Source: Coprinus comatus
Taxonomy: Eukaryota; Basidiomycota; Agaricomycetes; Agaricales; Agaricaceae
Assembly: GCA_034638255.1 (NCBI GenBank)
Contig: JAWPGT010000003.1
Span: 248,001-312,000, forward strand
Length of the DNA: 64,000 nt
Reading direction: 5' to 3'
Below the pieces are notes generated by a model, which saw only the letters and a list, made by a program, of their open reading frames with translations, was not told where the DNA came from and searched no databases. The position numbers and the translations under genes are program-made. Below are positions 50,233 through 60,445 of this stretch, piece after piece; position 1 is the first letter of the stretch; each line of letters begins with the position of its first letter.

Positions 50233-51522
50233 ATGTCTAATGTTGACTTCCTTAACAACTTTAGCCCTCTAGACGAGCTCATCCAGCTGGTATATCAAGG
50301 CATATATCAATTTGTTGTCTTGTCGAGTGTGACAAGTGATAAGTGGGTGGTACATGTGGGGATGGTTGGGGATGAAAAGGGGAGATGGTGGAAGGGCGTT
50401 TGGAGGGATGAAGATGTAATCGCGATTGTTGTGAGTTACACTCTTTGTTTCCGGGTAATTTAGTCAACACTTTGGAAGTGTATTGTAAGGGATTCTTCCA
50501 ATGGTTCAGTGGCGGAATAACAGCGCTAGGTCGACCCCTTGATGTTATATGCTCCCTTGTGACCTTGGTGCTAAGTCGCACATATAAAATCCGGTTAAGC
50601 ATGACTTCAGACTTACAAGACAGAATGGCTAATGTGATTGGTTGTATTATAATCTACAGGGACCAAACCCCTCGGATACACTGCTCGAAATGTTCGCAGA
50701 CAAATTAGTAGATTCTATTGTTGGTGGTGATCTGTACTTGGCAAACTTTAGTACCGAGAAAGGTGCGAAGATTAAGGCGAGTTTTTAATTAATATTAATG
50801 CCTTAGAAAAAAACAATAATGGGTTGATTCATTTCTCTTGTGCATTATGACAGTTGACGTTTGGTGCCACTAGTGCGAAACCTAATGCAAAACCTAGTTT
50901 AATGGCTTTGGAGGAACTGAGCCCTACTGATGCCGCGGCGTATGCTTCAAACGTGTTTTTGGAAGTGAGTTTTTTCCCCTTGGCCACCAGTTTCATAATG
51001 AGGAAGGACTTGTGACCTAACTTACGTATGAATGTCTAGATTGCAATGCAGGCGCAAAGTCGTAAATGTCGGTTGCATCCTTCCGAATTCATAGCGACAA
51101 CTGTGCCTACTTCTTCTTTAAATAAAACCTCCACAAGGGGAACAATAAGTAATAGTAGGTAAAACGTGATTAAAGTTTGGGTTTTGTTTATTGACCACGC
51201 GAGATCCAGGTGGGGAGACAAAAAAAGAATCCATATTGGATACCGCTGGTACCAGCAGGTCGACTACAATGCCCAAGAACCCAGATGCGATAGAGAATGC
51301 AAAAGCCAGTGAAAAGAAAAGAGTACATTCTGAATATTCTGAAAGTTAGTGTTTGTTCCGGTGAGTAGTGATTGATCACCTGATGGCATTGCAGAGCCTC
51401 CGGAGACTGCGGTCAAGAGAAAGGCGAAAACATCCCGGCCTGGAAAAGCAGCGTCACTTGCGAATCCGAATAAAAAGGCTCGCAAGTTTGTAGCCATAGA
51501 CTTTGCAAGTGATGATGAGTAG
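50233..51522 (+). CDS. Candidate PAXX-like non-homologous end-joining factor
   Basis: Six exons joined in frame: 50233-50430, 50660-50776, 50854-50964, 51040-51154, 51204-51344 and 51395-51522, giving 269 residues. The N-terminal part (about 1-140) looks like an XRCC4-superfamily head: YQFVVLSSVTSDKWVVHVGM, then VWRDEDVIAIVGPNPSDTLL, LVDSIVGGDLYLANFSTE, IKLTFGATSAKP, and the helix ELSPTDAAAYASNVFLEIAM with QAQSRKC. A Ser/Thr/Lys-rich unstructured region follows. The C-terminus, SLANPNKKARKFVAIDFASD with a final DE, closely resembles the Ku-binding tail of animal PAXX (SL-x-NP, basic run, V-x-[DI]-F, acidic end). Human PAXX is about 204 residues. The role would be to stabilise Ku at DNA double-strand breaks. 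This is inference from motif and order; an unrelated basic nuclear protein cannot be excluded. Confidence 0.6.
50777..50853 (+). other. GC-AG intron in the PAXX-like gene
   Basis: Donor AAG/GCGAGT, acceptor GACAG/TTGACG. Reading through the donor brings a stop within a few codons. Splicing joins IK to LTFGAT in phase, so a non-canonical GC donor is required. Confidence 0.75.
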
Positions 51523-51678
51523 TAATAAAGAAACACATAGATCCGTAGGACCACACGTAGGCCACGTTTGTGGCAAAAATTGAATATATTTCGGCAATGT
51601 ATCTGTATTAGGCAAAACACCGGAAACAACCTTTAAATAGACCGTACACATACACCCCTTGCTTTTCCCCACTTTCCT

Positions 51679-53400
51679 ATGGCCCAACACTCTGCCCATT
51701 CAGACTCGCCTGCTGGCCAGACCGAGCAGCAAAGTTGCTCCTCTAGCACTGAGCTGATGTTCCACCAGATTCTTCAGGCTCTTCACAAATCAGTCTGTAT
51801 ATATTGCTACCATTTTTCTCCACGTCATTGATCTTCTGTTAGAATTTGGACATTTCAGAGCTCAGGCGCGAGACTGCTGAGCTTCGCCTGGCCAACGCTA
51901 GTCTTGAACGCCATATTCAAAATGGCCTCCATGTACGTCATCGCAAGAGTTTTTCAAAAAGCCTGCTCAGCTTGGTTCTCGTCTTCAGCACAACTTCTAT
52001 CACAACTCGCGCAACGGAACACCGGGGTTTATGACTCCGGCACCTCCAAGCCCTCAGCTTCGCCCAAAACTATCACCATTCCTCACGCATGCCATCCCGG
52101 TGATCGCTGCTTCACCTCCTGAAAACCCCCTATATCGTCCATCTCCTCTCGGAGACAACACTCTTACCCCATATCATCTTGACCCTCGCGACATCCCTGG
52201 ATTCTATGTTGTTATCCCTGCTGGTGGTGCAGGCACTCGTCTGTGGCCTCTTTCCCGTGAAGGTCATCCCAAGTTTTTACTTGATGTGACTCTCAAGGGC
52301 CGTTCTCTCATTCAAGCCACATGGGATCGCCTAATCCCGATTGCATCCCCCGCGCGTACTACCGTTGTCGCTGGGCCTTCTCACATTAATTCTATTCGTG
52401 AACAGCTCCCAGAGCTACTTCCTAACAATCTATTTTGCGAACCTGGACCGAAAGATTCGATGGCTGCTATTGGCCTCGCTGCAGCAGTTCTCGCCAAGCG
52501 TGATCCTAATGCCATTATTGGTTCCTTTGCTGCTGACCACATGATCTCTGGTGACGATGCATTCCTTTCTGCTGTTGCGGAAGCTGTCGAGGTGGCTAAG
52601 AAGGATTATCTTGTCACTATCGGAATTGCACCATCTCATCCATCAACGGGATTCGGTTACATTCGTTTGGGAGAGAAAGTTGGACTCAAAGACGCTCCAA
52701 ATGCTCGTCTAGTATCAAGTTTCAAAGAGAAACCTGATGCAAGAACAGCCGCGTCTTACATTGCGACTGGTATCTATCGTTGGAATGCTGGAATGTTCGT
52801 TACTAAGGCGACTTTCCTTCTTGAATTACTGAAAATCTACAAGCCGGATCTACATGAGGGTCTGTTGAAAATAGCAGAAGTGTGGGATGATGAAGTCGCT
52901 CGTGGGCGTATTCTCGCCGAAGTTTGGCACACGCTTGAGAAAATTCCCATTGACAATGCTGTGGCTGAACCTGCAGCTGCAGAAGGACGAGTTGCTGTTG
53001 TTCCTGCAACCTTTGGTCCGTCGCATCACATGCTAATCTTGCTTTTATTAACATCATATTAGGTTGGGACGACGTCGGAGATTTTTCTTCCTTGGCTGAT
53101 TTGCTTCCTGCTGAGGCGAATCAACCACGTGTGTTGGGTGACCATAATCTAGGTAAGCCTTATGCACACTTGTGTGAATGACCCTTGAATGTATTGACCT
53201 TGGCTTTAGTTTTGACAGAACAAGTGGCTGGGGGTATTGTAGTACCCGGCTCTGGAAGACTCATTGCATGTCTTGGTGTTGATGATCTGGTGATTGTCGA
53301 CATGCCTGATACTCTATTAGTGACTACCCGCGCCCGTTCACAGGAGGTCAAGCGGCTCGTGAAAAAGTGTCGTGATGTGGGATGGAAGCAACTGTTATAA
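51679..53400 (+). CDS. Bacterial-type (ManC-like) mannose-1-phosphate guanylyltransferase
   Basis: The start is MAQHSAHSDSPAGQTEQQSC. A small coiled-coil segment LDISELRRETAELRLANASL and a Pro-rich stretch lie before the catalytic domain. Two short introns rejoin HNFYHNSRNGTPGFMTPAPP. The enzyme core has VVIPAGGAGTRLWPLSREGH with PKFL, the nucleotidyltransferase signature of bacterial ManC/AlgA rather than of eukaryotic Psa1. It continues with LFCEPGPKDSMAAIGLAAAV, AIIGSFAADHMISGDDAFLS, TIGIAPSHPSTGFGYIRLGE, FKEKPDARTAASYI, RWNAGMFVTKATFLLELLK and ATFGWDDVGDFSSLADLLP. The end is DVGWKQLL. It would make GDP-mannose from GTP and mannose-1-phosphate for glycans. The C-terminal cupin isomerase domain of full ManC is absent. 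Confidence 0.88.
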
Positions 53401-53704
53401 AGGCAGTACCTAGCGTTCAATATTCAATATTCAACATTCGTTATGGGATAGGACAATCATTTTTACCGTGATTTTAATTGTGTTTTAATCACTGTAAAAT
53501 TCGTAGTACTTTTTTCGGTGGGACATGTAGCCTCAAACTATTAGCAATTTAATTTTATCGTAGTAGTGTGTATGAATGGAAAAACCAAGCCTCCGTGAAA
53601 AGCGGTGAATGTATTGCGCCATCATTCACCATCTCCCAGCCGCTTTCCTCATCCGCCAACCATGTGAAGTAGAAGCGGTCGTTCCTGACTACGTTTATCC
53701 TCAA

Positions 53705-55977
53705 ATGTCACGTCGTCCATCAAGTGCTGGTCCTTCACAGCCACTTCTCTCCAGTACGTTCTCTCTGCTTGCTGAAGGTGTCAGATCCAATGCCCAGTTC
53801 CAAAGCAGGTTCCAAGTCGTCCGACAACTATGGCACCGTCGATCAAACCGTCTTTGCTGCGGATGAACAGCCTGACGTCTTACCTTTACCTCCAGTGGAT
53901 CGTAAATATGGAGAACTGAAGCGTGGCCTCTCTGCGCGCCAAGTGCAGATGATTGCCATTGCTGGAACTATCGGTACTGGTCTCTTCCTTGGAACAGGAA
54001 GTTCACTCGCCCGTGGTGGCCCAGCGAGTATGCTCATTTGTTATACTATCGTTGGGTTCATTGTATATGTGACGCTACTCTTACTCGGAGAAATGGCGAC
54101 ACAATACCCGATTGCAGGTTCATTTGGAACATATTGTACAAGGTTCTTTTCACCTTCATATGGATTTGCTCTTTCGTGGAACTATTGGTTCAACGACGCA
54201 GTTTCAGTGGCAGGAGATTTGGTGGCGGCGCAGCTAGTGATTTCATATTGGACTGATTGGCACCCGTGGGCCATCGGTCTTATCTTTTGGTTCTTCCTTG
54301 TGGGGCTTAACGCTACTCATGTGAAGGCTTATGGTGAACTTGGTCAGTTCTTTGATCTGTCAATCATCTTCGACTCCACAATTGCTTAACCGGATCTCAG
54401 AATATTGGCTCGCTTCTCTGAAAGTTATTGCAATCGTTGTGTTTATCATTATTGGCATCCTTGTCAATGTTGGCGTCAATCCGGAACATAGATATATTGG
54501 AAGCTCAAATTGGAGAATACCCGGTGCACCATTTGTGAATGGGTTTGGAGGATTCGCTCGCGTGTTTGTTACTGCTAGCTTTGCTTGTGCGTTTTTCTTA
54601 ATTCAATCTCGTACTTCGATTAATGTTAATGTGGTGAACCGTCTTTTTTTTCTTATAGATGGTGGAACAGAGAGTTTGGGTATTACTGCGGGAGAAACCA
54701 AGAACCCGTCTAAAAATATGCCTCGAGTTGTGAAATTTGTATTTTGGCGGTCAGTAGGCGGAAATATAATCATGTTTTTGATGAATTCAATCTCCTGACT
54801 TTACTTTTGCAGTATTCTTATATTCTACATTATCAGCATCTTGTTAATTGGCTTGAATGGTGCGCATATACTTTCTTTCCAGAAAAAAAAAGAAAGAAAA
54901 AGAAGTAAAATGTTGATTTTTTTCCCCAATAATTACAGTACCATATAACTACCCCGACCTTTCTTCGCGGACAGCAGTTACATCACCTTTTACAATTGTC
55001 TTCAGACAGGTTGGATCGGCTGGTGCTGCCTCGTTCATGAATACTGTGGTTCTCACTTCCGTTCTCTCCGCCGGAAATCACGCCTTATTTGCAGGAACTC
55101 GTGTATTATACGGTATGGTCTATTGTATATCCAATTCTTTGATTTAAGTCGTCTAATCTTAAACGTTTAGGTCTTTCTGCTGTTAACCAAGCACCTCCTT
55201 TCTTCCGTTGGACCACAAGGAATGGAGTTCCTTTGTTTTCGTTGCTCGCAACTAGTAGCATTAGTATTCTTTGTTTCGGCAGTAGTTATATTGGAAATGG
55301 TGCCCTCTGGGGCTGGCTGCAGAATCTAGTTGGTGTATCGAATCAAGTGAGTGATGCAATAAACTGAAGATTTTGGTGAGCCCTGCTAAACCATGATGTA
55401 TAGATCGCTTGGTTCTCTATTGGTCTTGCTAGTTGGCGTTTCCGCAAAGCTTGGATCAGACAAGGGCGAACTCCAGATGACCTGAAATTCGGTGTTAAAT
55501 GGACTTGGGCCTGGGGGCATTATTTCGTGGTAAGTGTCTCAAGATATTCTTGCGAAGATATGATCAATAATAAATTATTGCACAGTCTGTCGCTGTTGCT
55601 TGTTTGATTATCAGTAAGTGTTTTTTGGAGTTGCGGAAGGGTTTGTTCCTGATAAACAATGATTAGTCCAAGGATGGTCTTCGGTTTTCCCCCACTTTGT
55701 AGCGATCGACTTCGTATCATATTACATCCAAATTCCTGCGATGATTGTGATGTATGTGCTTTGGATGCTAATAAAACGTCCTGGTGCCAAGAATCATGGC
55801 ACAAGCACCCGGCGTAAATGGTGGTATAGTGATCTTGTGGACATTAACACTGTTGATTTGAAGAAAGATGAATATCATGAAGTAGAAGAAGATATCGCCG
55901 ATGATGAGGTTAGGTTGGAGAGGACTAAGAGTGGTAGGGCTAAGTACCTGTGGAGAGTGTATTACTTGATTGCTTAA
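53705..55977 (+). CDS. Amino-acid permease (APC superfamily, YAT type)
   Basis: The N-terminus is MSRRPSSAGPSQPLLS, if a very short 31-base intron (53755-53785) is removed; otherwise the start is MPSSKAGSKSSDNYG near 53790. The family signature is present: ELKRGLSARQVQMIAIAGTI then GTGLFLGTGSSLARGGPASM, YPIAGSFGTYCTRFFSPSYG, and WNYWFNDAVSVAGDLVAAQL. After an intron AYGELEYWLASLKVIAIVVF continues, with SFAYGGTESLGITAGETKNP (conserved GTE-x-x-x-x-x-AGE), GSAGAASFMNTVVLTSVLSA, LYGLSAVNQAPPFF and GVPLFSLLATSSISILCFGS. About 12 membrane helices are expected. The cytosolic C-terminus is acidic (YHEVEEDIADDEVRLER) and ends WRVYYLIA. It imports amino acids by proton symport at the plasma membrane; substrate range unknown. 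Confidence 0.92.
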
Positions 55978-56193
55978 GACTGTTAATCAAGGTATTGGTG
56001 GGGATTCTGAGATTCTTCTCTTCTTTTGTATTTCTACTTCGCAGTATTTCTGTACTAATAAAAGATGACTTCCCCACACATGGTCTCTAAAGCCATGATC
56101 ATATTTCATACATGATAAAAGTATTCTGCTCGGACGTGGTAAGCCGCACTCAACGGTCTGCTTAATTCTTTAATCGCGTGTGACCTCTGGCGC

Positions 56194-56227
56194 TTGAAGC
56201 CGCTCTATTGTTGAAGCCGCTCTATTG
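56194..56227 (+). repeat. 17-base tandem duplication
   Basis: TTGAAGCCGCTCTATTG occurs twice head to tail with no mismatch. Confidence 0.9.
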
Positions 56228-56376
56228 TCGATGGTCGCCATTTGGAACCGTCTTATGTGTTTTAAGTATTAAATACTTAAGTAATACAAAGAAGTACTCC
56301 GGATCTGATTGATTATTCGAATCAAGGTCCTGTGCACTGCCCCACAACCTCCAAGCATTCGCTATAGGCACTGCCC

Positions 56377-56426
56377 ACCACCACCTTCTCATTAGCGACC
56401 ACCACCTTCTCATTAGCGACCACCAC
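56377..56426 (+). repeat. 21-base tandem repeat, about 2.4 copies
   Basis: Two perfect copies of the unit ACCACCACCTTCTCATTAGC plus G, at 56377-56397 and 56398-56418, followed by a partial copy. Confidence 0.9.
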
Positions 56427-56615
56427 AACCATCTAGAATAACTCTTCCCTCTCAGAATCCCACGGAAGCACGGCGGTCACCCAACATTGAGTTGACAAGT
56501 GGGTCACTGTATAAGATAAAGCATTTCTTCCACTACTTATACTTGTGATGATAGAAGCTTTCCCTTTCCTACTAGCTCTTATTGGCTCCCTGATCCTCAC
56601 CTGCAACTTCCTTTA

Positions 56616-57144
56616 ATGTTTTCATTCCATAAAGTACCCCTACGCTTGTGGATATTCCATTTAATATGGAATATGCTCAAACTTTCCGGAATAATTCTTT
56701 TATCTGGGTCAATACCTTCGTCGATGGCTCTACCCTCGCCTGTAGCACAAACACCTACAGGTAGCAGTCAAACCTCGACCGGTACCAGTGGTACCAGTTC
56801 AACACCAGACGCAACCTCCACATCATCGGACTCAACCCCACAACCACAATCCGATATGCGTCTAATTATTTTGCTGAGTGGTGCGTTGTTTATTCTTCTT
56901 CTAAGAAAAGCAGTTCAATTGACATGGCTTTTATTGCAAAAAAATAGTTGCAGGAGGGGTGGTAGCGCTCATTGCAGTTGTGCTCTTATTGAGGAAACGA
57001 GCTGAAAGGCAGAGAAGCAAAGAGGAATCAACGAAGGAAGAAGATCAACAACCACTATCTGCGAGTTTCCATCCCGGAGAATTACCCACTTTGTCATACT
57101 GGCCTCAAGCAAAATCACCACCTCCTCCTATGGGATTGGCATAG
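56616..57144 (+). CDS. Small single-pass membrane protein with Ser/Thr-rich ectodomain
   Basis: Exon 1 (start 56616) encodes a hydrophobic N-terminus (LWIFHLIWNMLKLSGIILLS), probably a signal peptide, then a Ser/Thr/Pro-rich stretch with TPTGSSQTSTGTSGTSSTPD, suited to O-mannosylation. One intron of about 70 bases joins MRLIILLSV to AGGVVALIAVVLLLRKRAER, forming a membrane helix with a basic stop-transfer sequence. The cytosolic tail of about 50 residues is charged, then ends with GELPTLSYWPQAKSPPPPMG and a final LA. The layout is that of small fungal wall-sensor-like or mucin-like proteins, without a Wsc domain. I do not recognise a named family. Two further small proteins of similar layout lie at 58942 and 63160. 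Confidence 0.65.
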
Positions 57145-58941
57145 TCATTCTCTTGTTGTTATTGGAATCTGGATATCTGGACCCCTTACATATAGGAACT
57201 GCCAACAGTGGACACTTCGCATAATCTGTCGTCTTTGTTTTTGTTTCTGTGTCTGTTTGTTTTTTTATATCCCTTCCCCTTTATTATCACTATCACTACG
57301 ATCACCATCGCGTCTCTGATATCCTTTCTCTTTATTGAAACGGGGTGTTGCAGCAGCGTGCACTGACTGACACACGTGGAATCACAGGCTACAGCCCCAC
57401 ATGTCAAGTTTTGATCGTATTACAGTGGTCGTCATTATACCTTCCGAAAACCTTTGTTCTACATTTGTTCTCTACTTATGTGGTACATTGTATTATCATC
57501 TACCTTACGAAGCTGTACCACTAGACTCTCCAATTATCTCACCCCTCCATTTGTTCCGATATTTTACTTTTCTCACAGTGGACTTTTGTTTATTTAGCAT
57601 TGTTCAATGGAAATGACTTGTTTTTAAAACATAAATATATATACTTTCCTTGTATTTACCCTTGTCTTCCCATCTCAGAGTGATTTGATCGTGGAACATG
57701 GTCAACAGGTGGTTGAGGGTGCCAAGCCCGCGCACTATATATAAATATCTGAAATATTTATAGCCTAAGATGGTGTGGCAGATAATATTCTAGGATATTC
57801 CTTCAATGTGTATGTTTGAGAAACCAGGTCCAGATGATAAACTGGCGCCTGAAAAAGAAGATACAGAGCACAGCAAAATCACCAAATTCCGTTGAAACTT
57901 GGAAAAAAAAAAAGCTCAAAAGTGGACCATTGTACTGCGAATAAGAACGAGGACAAGACGCTGTATCATTAATCATTAATCATTTTCTCGCATCACCGAT
58001 ATGACTATGACTTGTATTGTGTACAAGTTGTGGAGTCAGATAATGTAATGGCAAGTGTGAGAAGGCCACATCTTCCGTCGACCTATCCTGCCATTCAACT
58101 TACCTTCAACACATCACCTCTACTAGTATTATATGACAGAGTATAGTCATGTACCATGCTTTGTATAGCCTTGAGGAGGCCTATTTGTCGTTTGTTGGAG
58201 TACCAGACTCATCACTGAGGAGAACCGTGACACCACACAGTAGAATCTCACTGTTCACCATAATGAGGGTTTTTCCAAACAATGTAATAAGAAGAGTGCG
58301 GAAATTTAATGTAAGTGGATCGTATGTTACACAAAGCATAATCGCTAAGGTCTAAATACGAGTACTACTGGAACTGTAATCTTATTGAAGAAGGCGAGTT
58401 AACAGCGCATAATACAGTGCTAATGGGGATGTCCCGGTTATTTCTGCTCCACGTTGTCGAAGCATTCAGATATATAGTAGCTTGGTTGAAACCTGTTGAA
58501 GTGCAGTGAGAGCGAACACTGGAATTCAATCTCTAGGCTTCTAACCAGTGTCTGACCCAATTTGGTCATCCTAGTCACATTTGGAACGTTCAACCAGCAT
58601 AAACCCCCAAGTACCTATCTGAGGCTCCTGCTAAATACTGTACAGACAGGCTACTCTCCACAGTGCTATATGTCTGCTCGCAATACTAGACCAATCTATT
58701 TTTCATTTTACTTTTAATAACAAAGGTAGGTCAGAACTAGGCCCGGGGTCTGGTCGCAAGCACGGCTACAACACTGCCCAACCATGGCGTGCGGTGGATA
58801 GCACATTGTTTCTGAAAACAGCACCCTAGTTCAGTAGCAGAACACGCCCATTTACAGCATCTCTATTTTGGTAAGTATATAATCAGATATGCTCAACACC
58901 AAATACTACTTCATTATCTCACTAATAACTATTGACAATCA
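57145..58941. other. Intergenic gap of 1.8 kb
   Basis: No supported gene. TATA-like GTATATAATC near 58874-58883 lies about 60 bases before the ATG at 58942. ATTAATC repeats occur near 57967-57985, and an A12 run near 57902-57913. Confidence 0.45.
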
Positions 58942-59567
58942 ATGTTCATATCACCTTACTTTCGACTTGTTTTCATCGCGTTACTAGCTACTATTGTACC
59001 TCTTGTTAATGGTAAAGGTGGGGGAGGAGGTAGTGGAAGCAGCAGTGGAAGCAGTGGGAGTAGTGGTAGTACTACTACTGGTGGAAGCAGTGACAGTACG
59101 GGACATTCAGTCTTTGGTTCTAGTACTAGCCCAAAGCCAAAGCCTCATCTACACAAGGTATGTGTAGATGCAACAACGTGGGTTAGAAAGTTTATATCTT
59201 GGACTTGAAGCAACTGACTGTATAATAGAAATCAAGTCGTGAAGTGTCCAGTAAAACCCTTGAGTAAAGGGGCTACTATCGCAGTTGCTACGATATTTTC
59301 CGGTGTGTTTGAATATAACCTTCTATGCATTATGGGATTAAAGAAATGCTGATCTCACACTTAGTGGTTGGCCTAGTGATTTTTGGGCTTCTCATCAATT
59401 GGTCTTATGGAAAACTCGGTCGCTGCTTGAAGAAACGTGCTCAAGAAACTAGAAGTATTGGCAATGACGCTGAACAAGGGGCCTTGGTAATGCCTGTCAC
59501 TCCAGTGAAGGAAGGCTGCAGCTACGAGTCTTGGGGCACAAAGCACCAACAGCCTTCCTCAGTTTAA
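58942..59567 (+). CDS. Small single-pass membrane protein with Gly/Ser-rich ectodomain
   Basis: A clear signal peptide (MFISPYFRLVFIALLATIVP) ends at about VNG. A Gly/Ser low-complexity segment follows (KGGGGGSGSSSGSSGSSGST), then KPKPHLHK before an intron. A second exon, best joined with an acceptor ending GTGAAG, gives CPVKPLSKGATIAVATIFS. A further intron rebuilds SVVGLVIFGLLINWSYGKLG as the membrane helix. The cytosolic tail is basic near the membrane (RCLKKRAQETR), and the protein ends WGTKHQQPSSV. Exon junction 1 is uncertain. The function is unknown. It resembles the neighbour at 56616 in layout but not in sequence. Confidence 0.6.
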
Positions 59568-60445
59568 TCATACTCCTGTAGATCAGGTTGATGAGTGTTA
59601 CCCCCAGAACTTGAATATGTATTGGTCCCAGTATTTCTTTATCTACTCTACTTTTGTGACATGTTAGGAACGATATTTAATGTCAACTTTTTATAAAGGA
59701 TGGGATCATGGACTTTAACATCATAAGCATGTAATCAATGCTAGCTATTCTTTTTCCGTGCGATGTAGATGCATTGCAGGAAAATTATTTTTAAATCTCA
59801 TCAATTTAAATTTAAACACCACTTCGGAGATGCTGCCCTAGCAAGTCATCATGCCGAAATGGATAACTCTACTTTCCAACTACTGCCCGTTAATCCATCC
59901 GAAAACGGGTATCATACTCGCATAAGTGACACGATATATATCTTTGAACATTGAAAAATGATCCACTAATCTCCACATGAGGTTTCTGAAGCTAGCTAGT
60001 GCTTTGTACTGTCGGTCTCGGTGCCGCTAGTCAATCTCTCTTCCAAATTTATCAAAACCTGCAGACTATACAGCCCGGCTGTCTTCTCAAGTACTCGATG
60101 TTTTCGGTCTTCTGAATGCGCTTAATTTTCTTCCTATGTTTTCTCACTCATACTCAATCCATTTTCACTAATCAGTGTTCCAAGTTCATTCTACTCACTT
60201 ATACATTTGACACAGCATTCCCTCTTGTTTTTATACCATCCCCAGTGGTTTGGTACATGGGCTTTTGCAGCAAGTTTGGAACCCATAGAAGACTAATAAC
60301 CAAACCTTAAAATACCTATCAGCATTTGTACTGAATACGTGTTACTGTTCGTGACAGAGTTGTAGATGAGGAAAATGGGATATAGTATGAAAGAGGTAAC
60401 AGTACGGACTAAATGGCTTTGGTAAAGACTATCTAAAGCAAGTAT
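59568..60445. other. Intergenic gap
   Basis: About 880 bases, AT-rich. No gene was recognised. Confidence 0.45.

Larger units (their letters stand above)
55978..56615. other. Intergenic gap with two tandem duplications
   Basis: About 640 bases. It holds two short direct repeats listed separately, and TATA-like TGTATAAGATAA near 56509-56520 about 100 bases before the next start. No gene was recognised. Confidence 0.5.
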
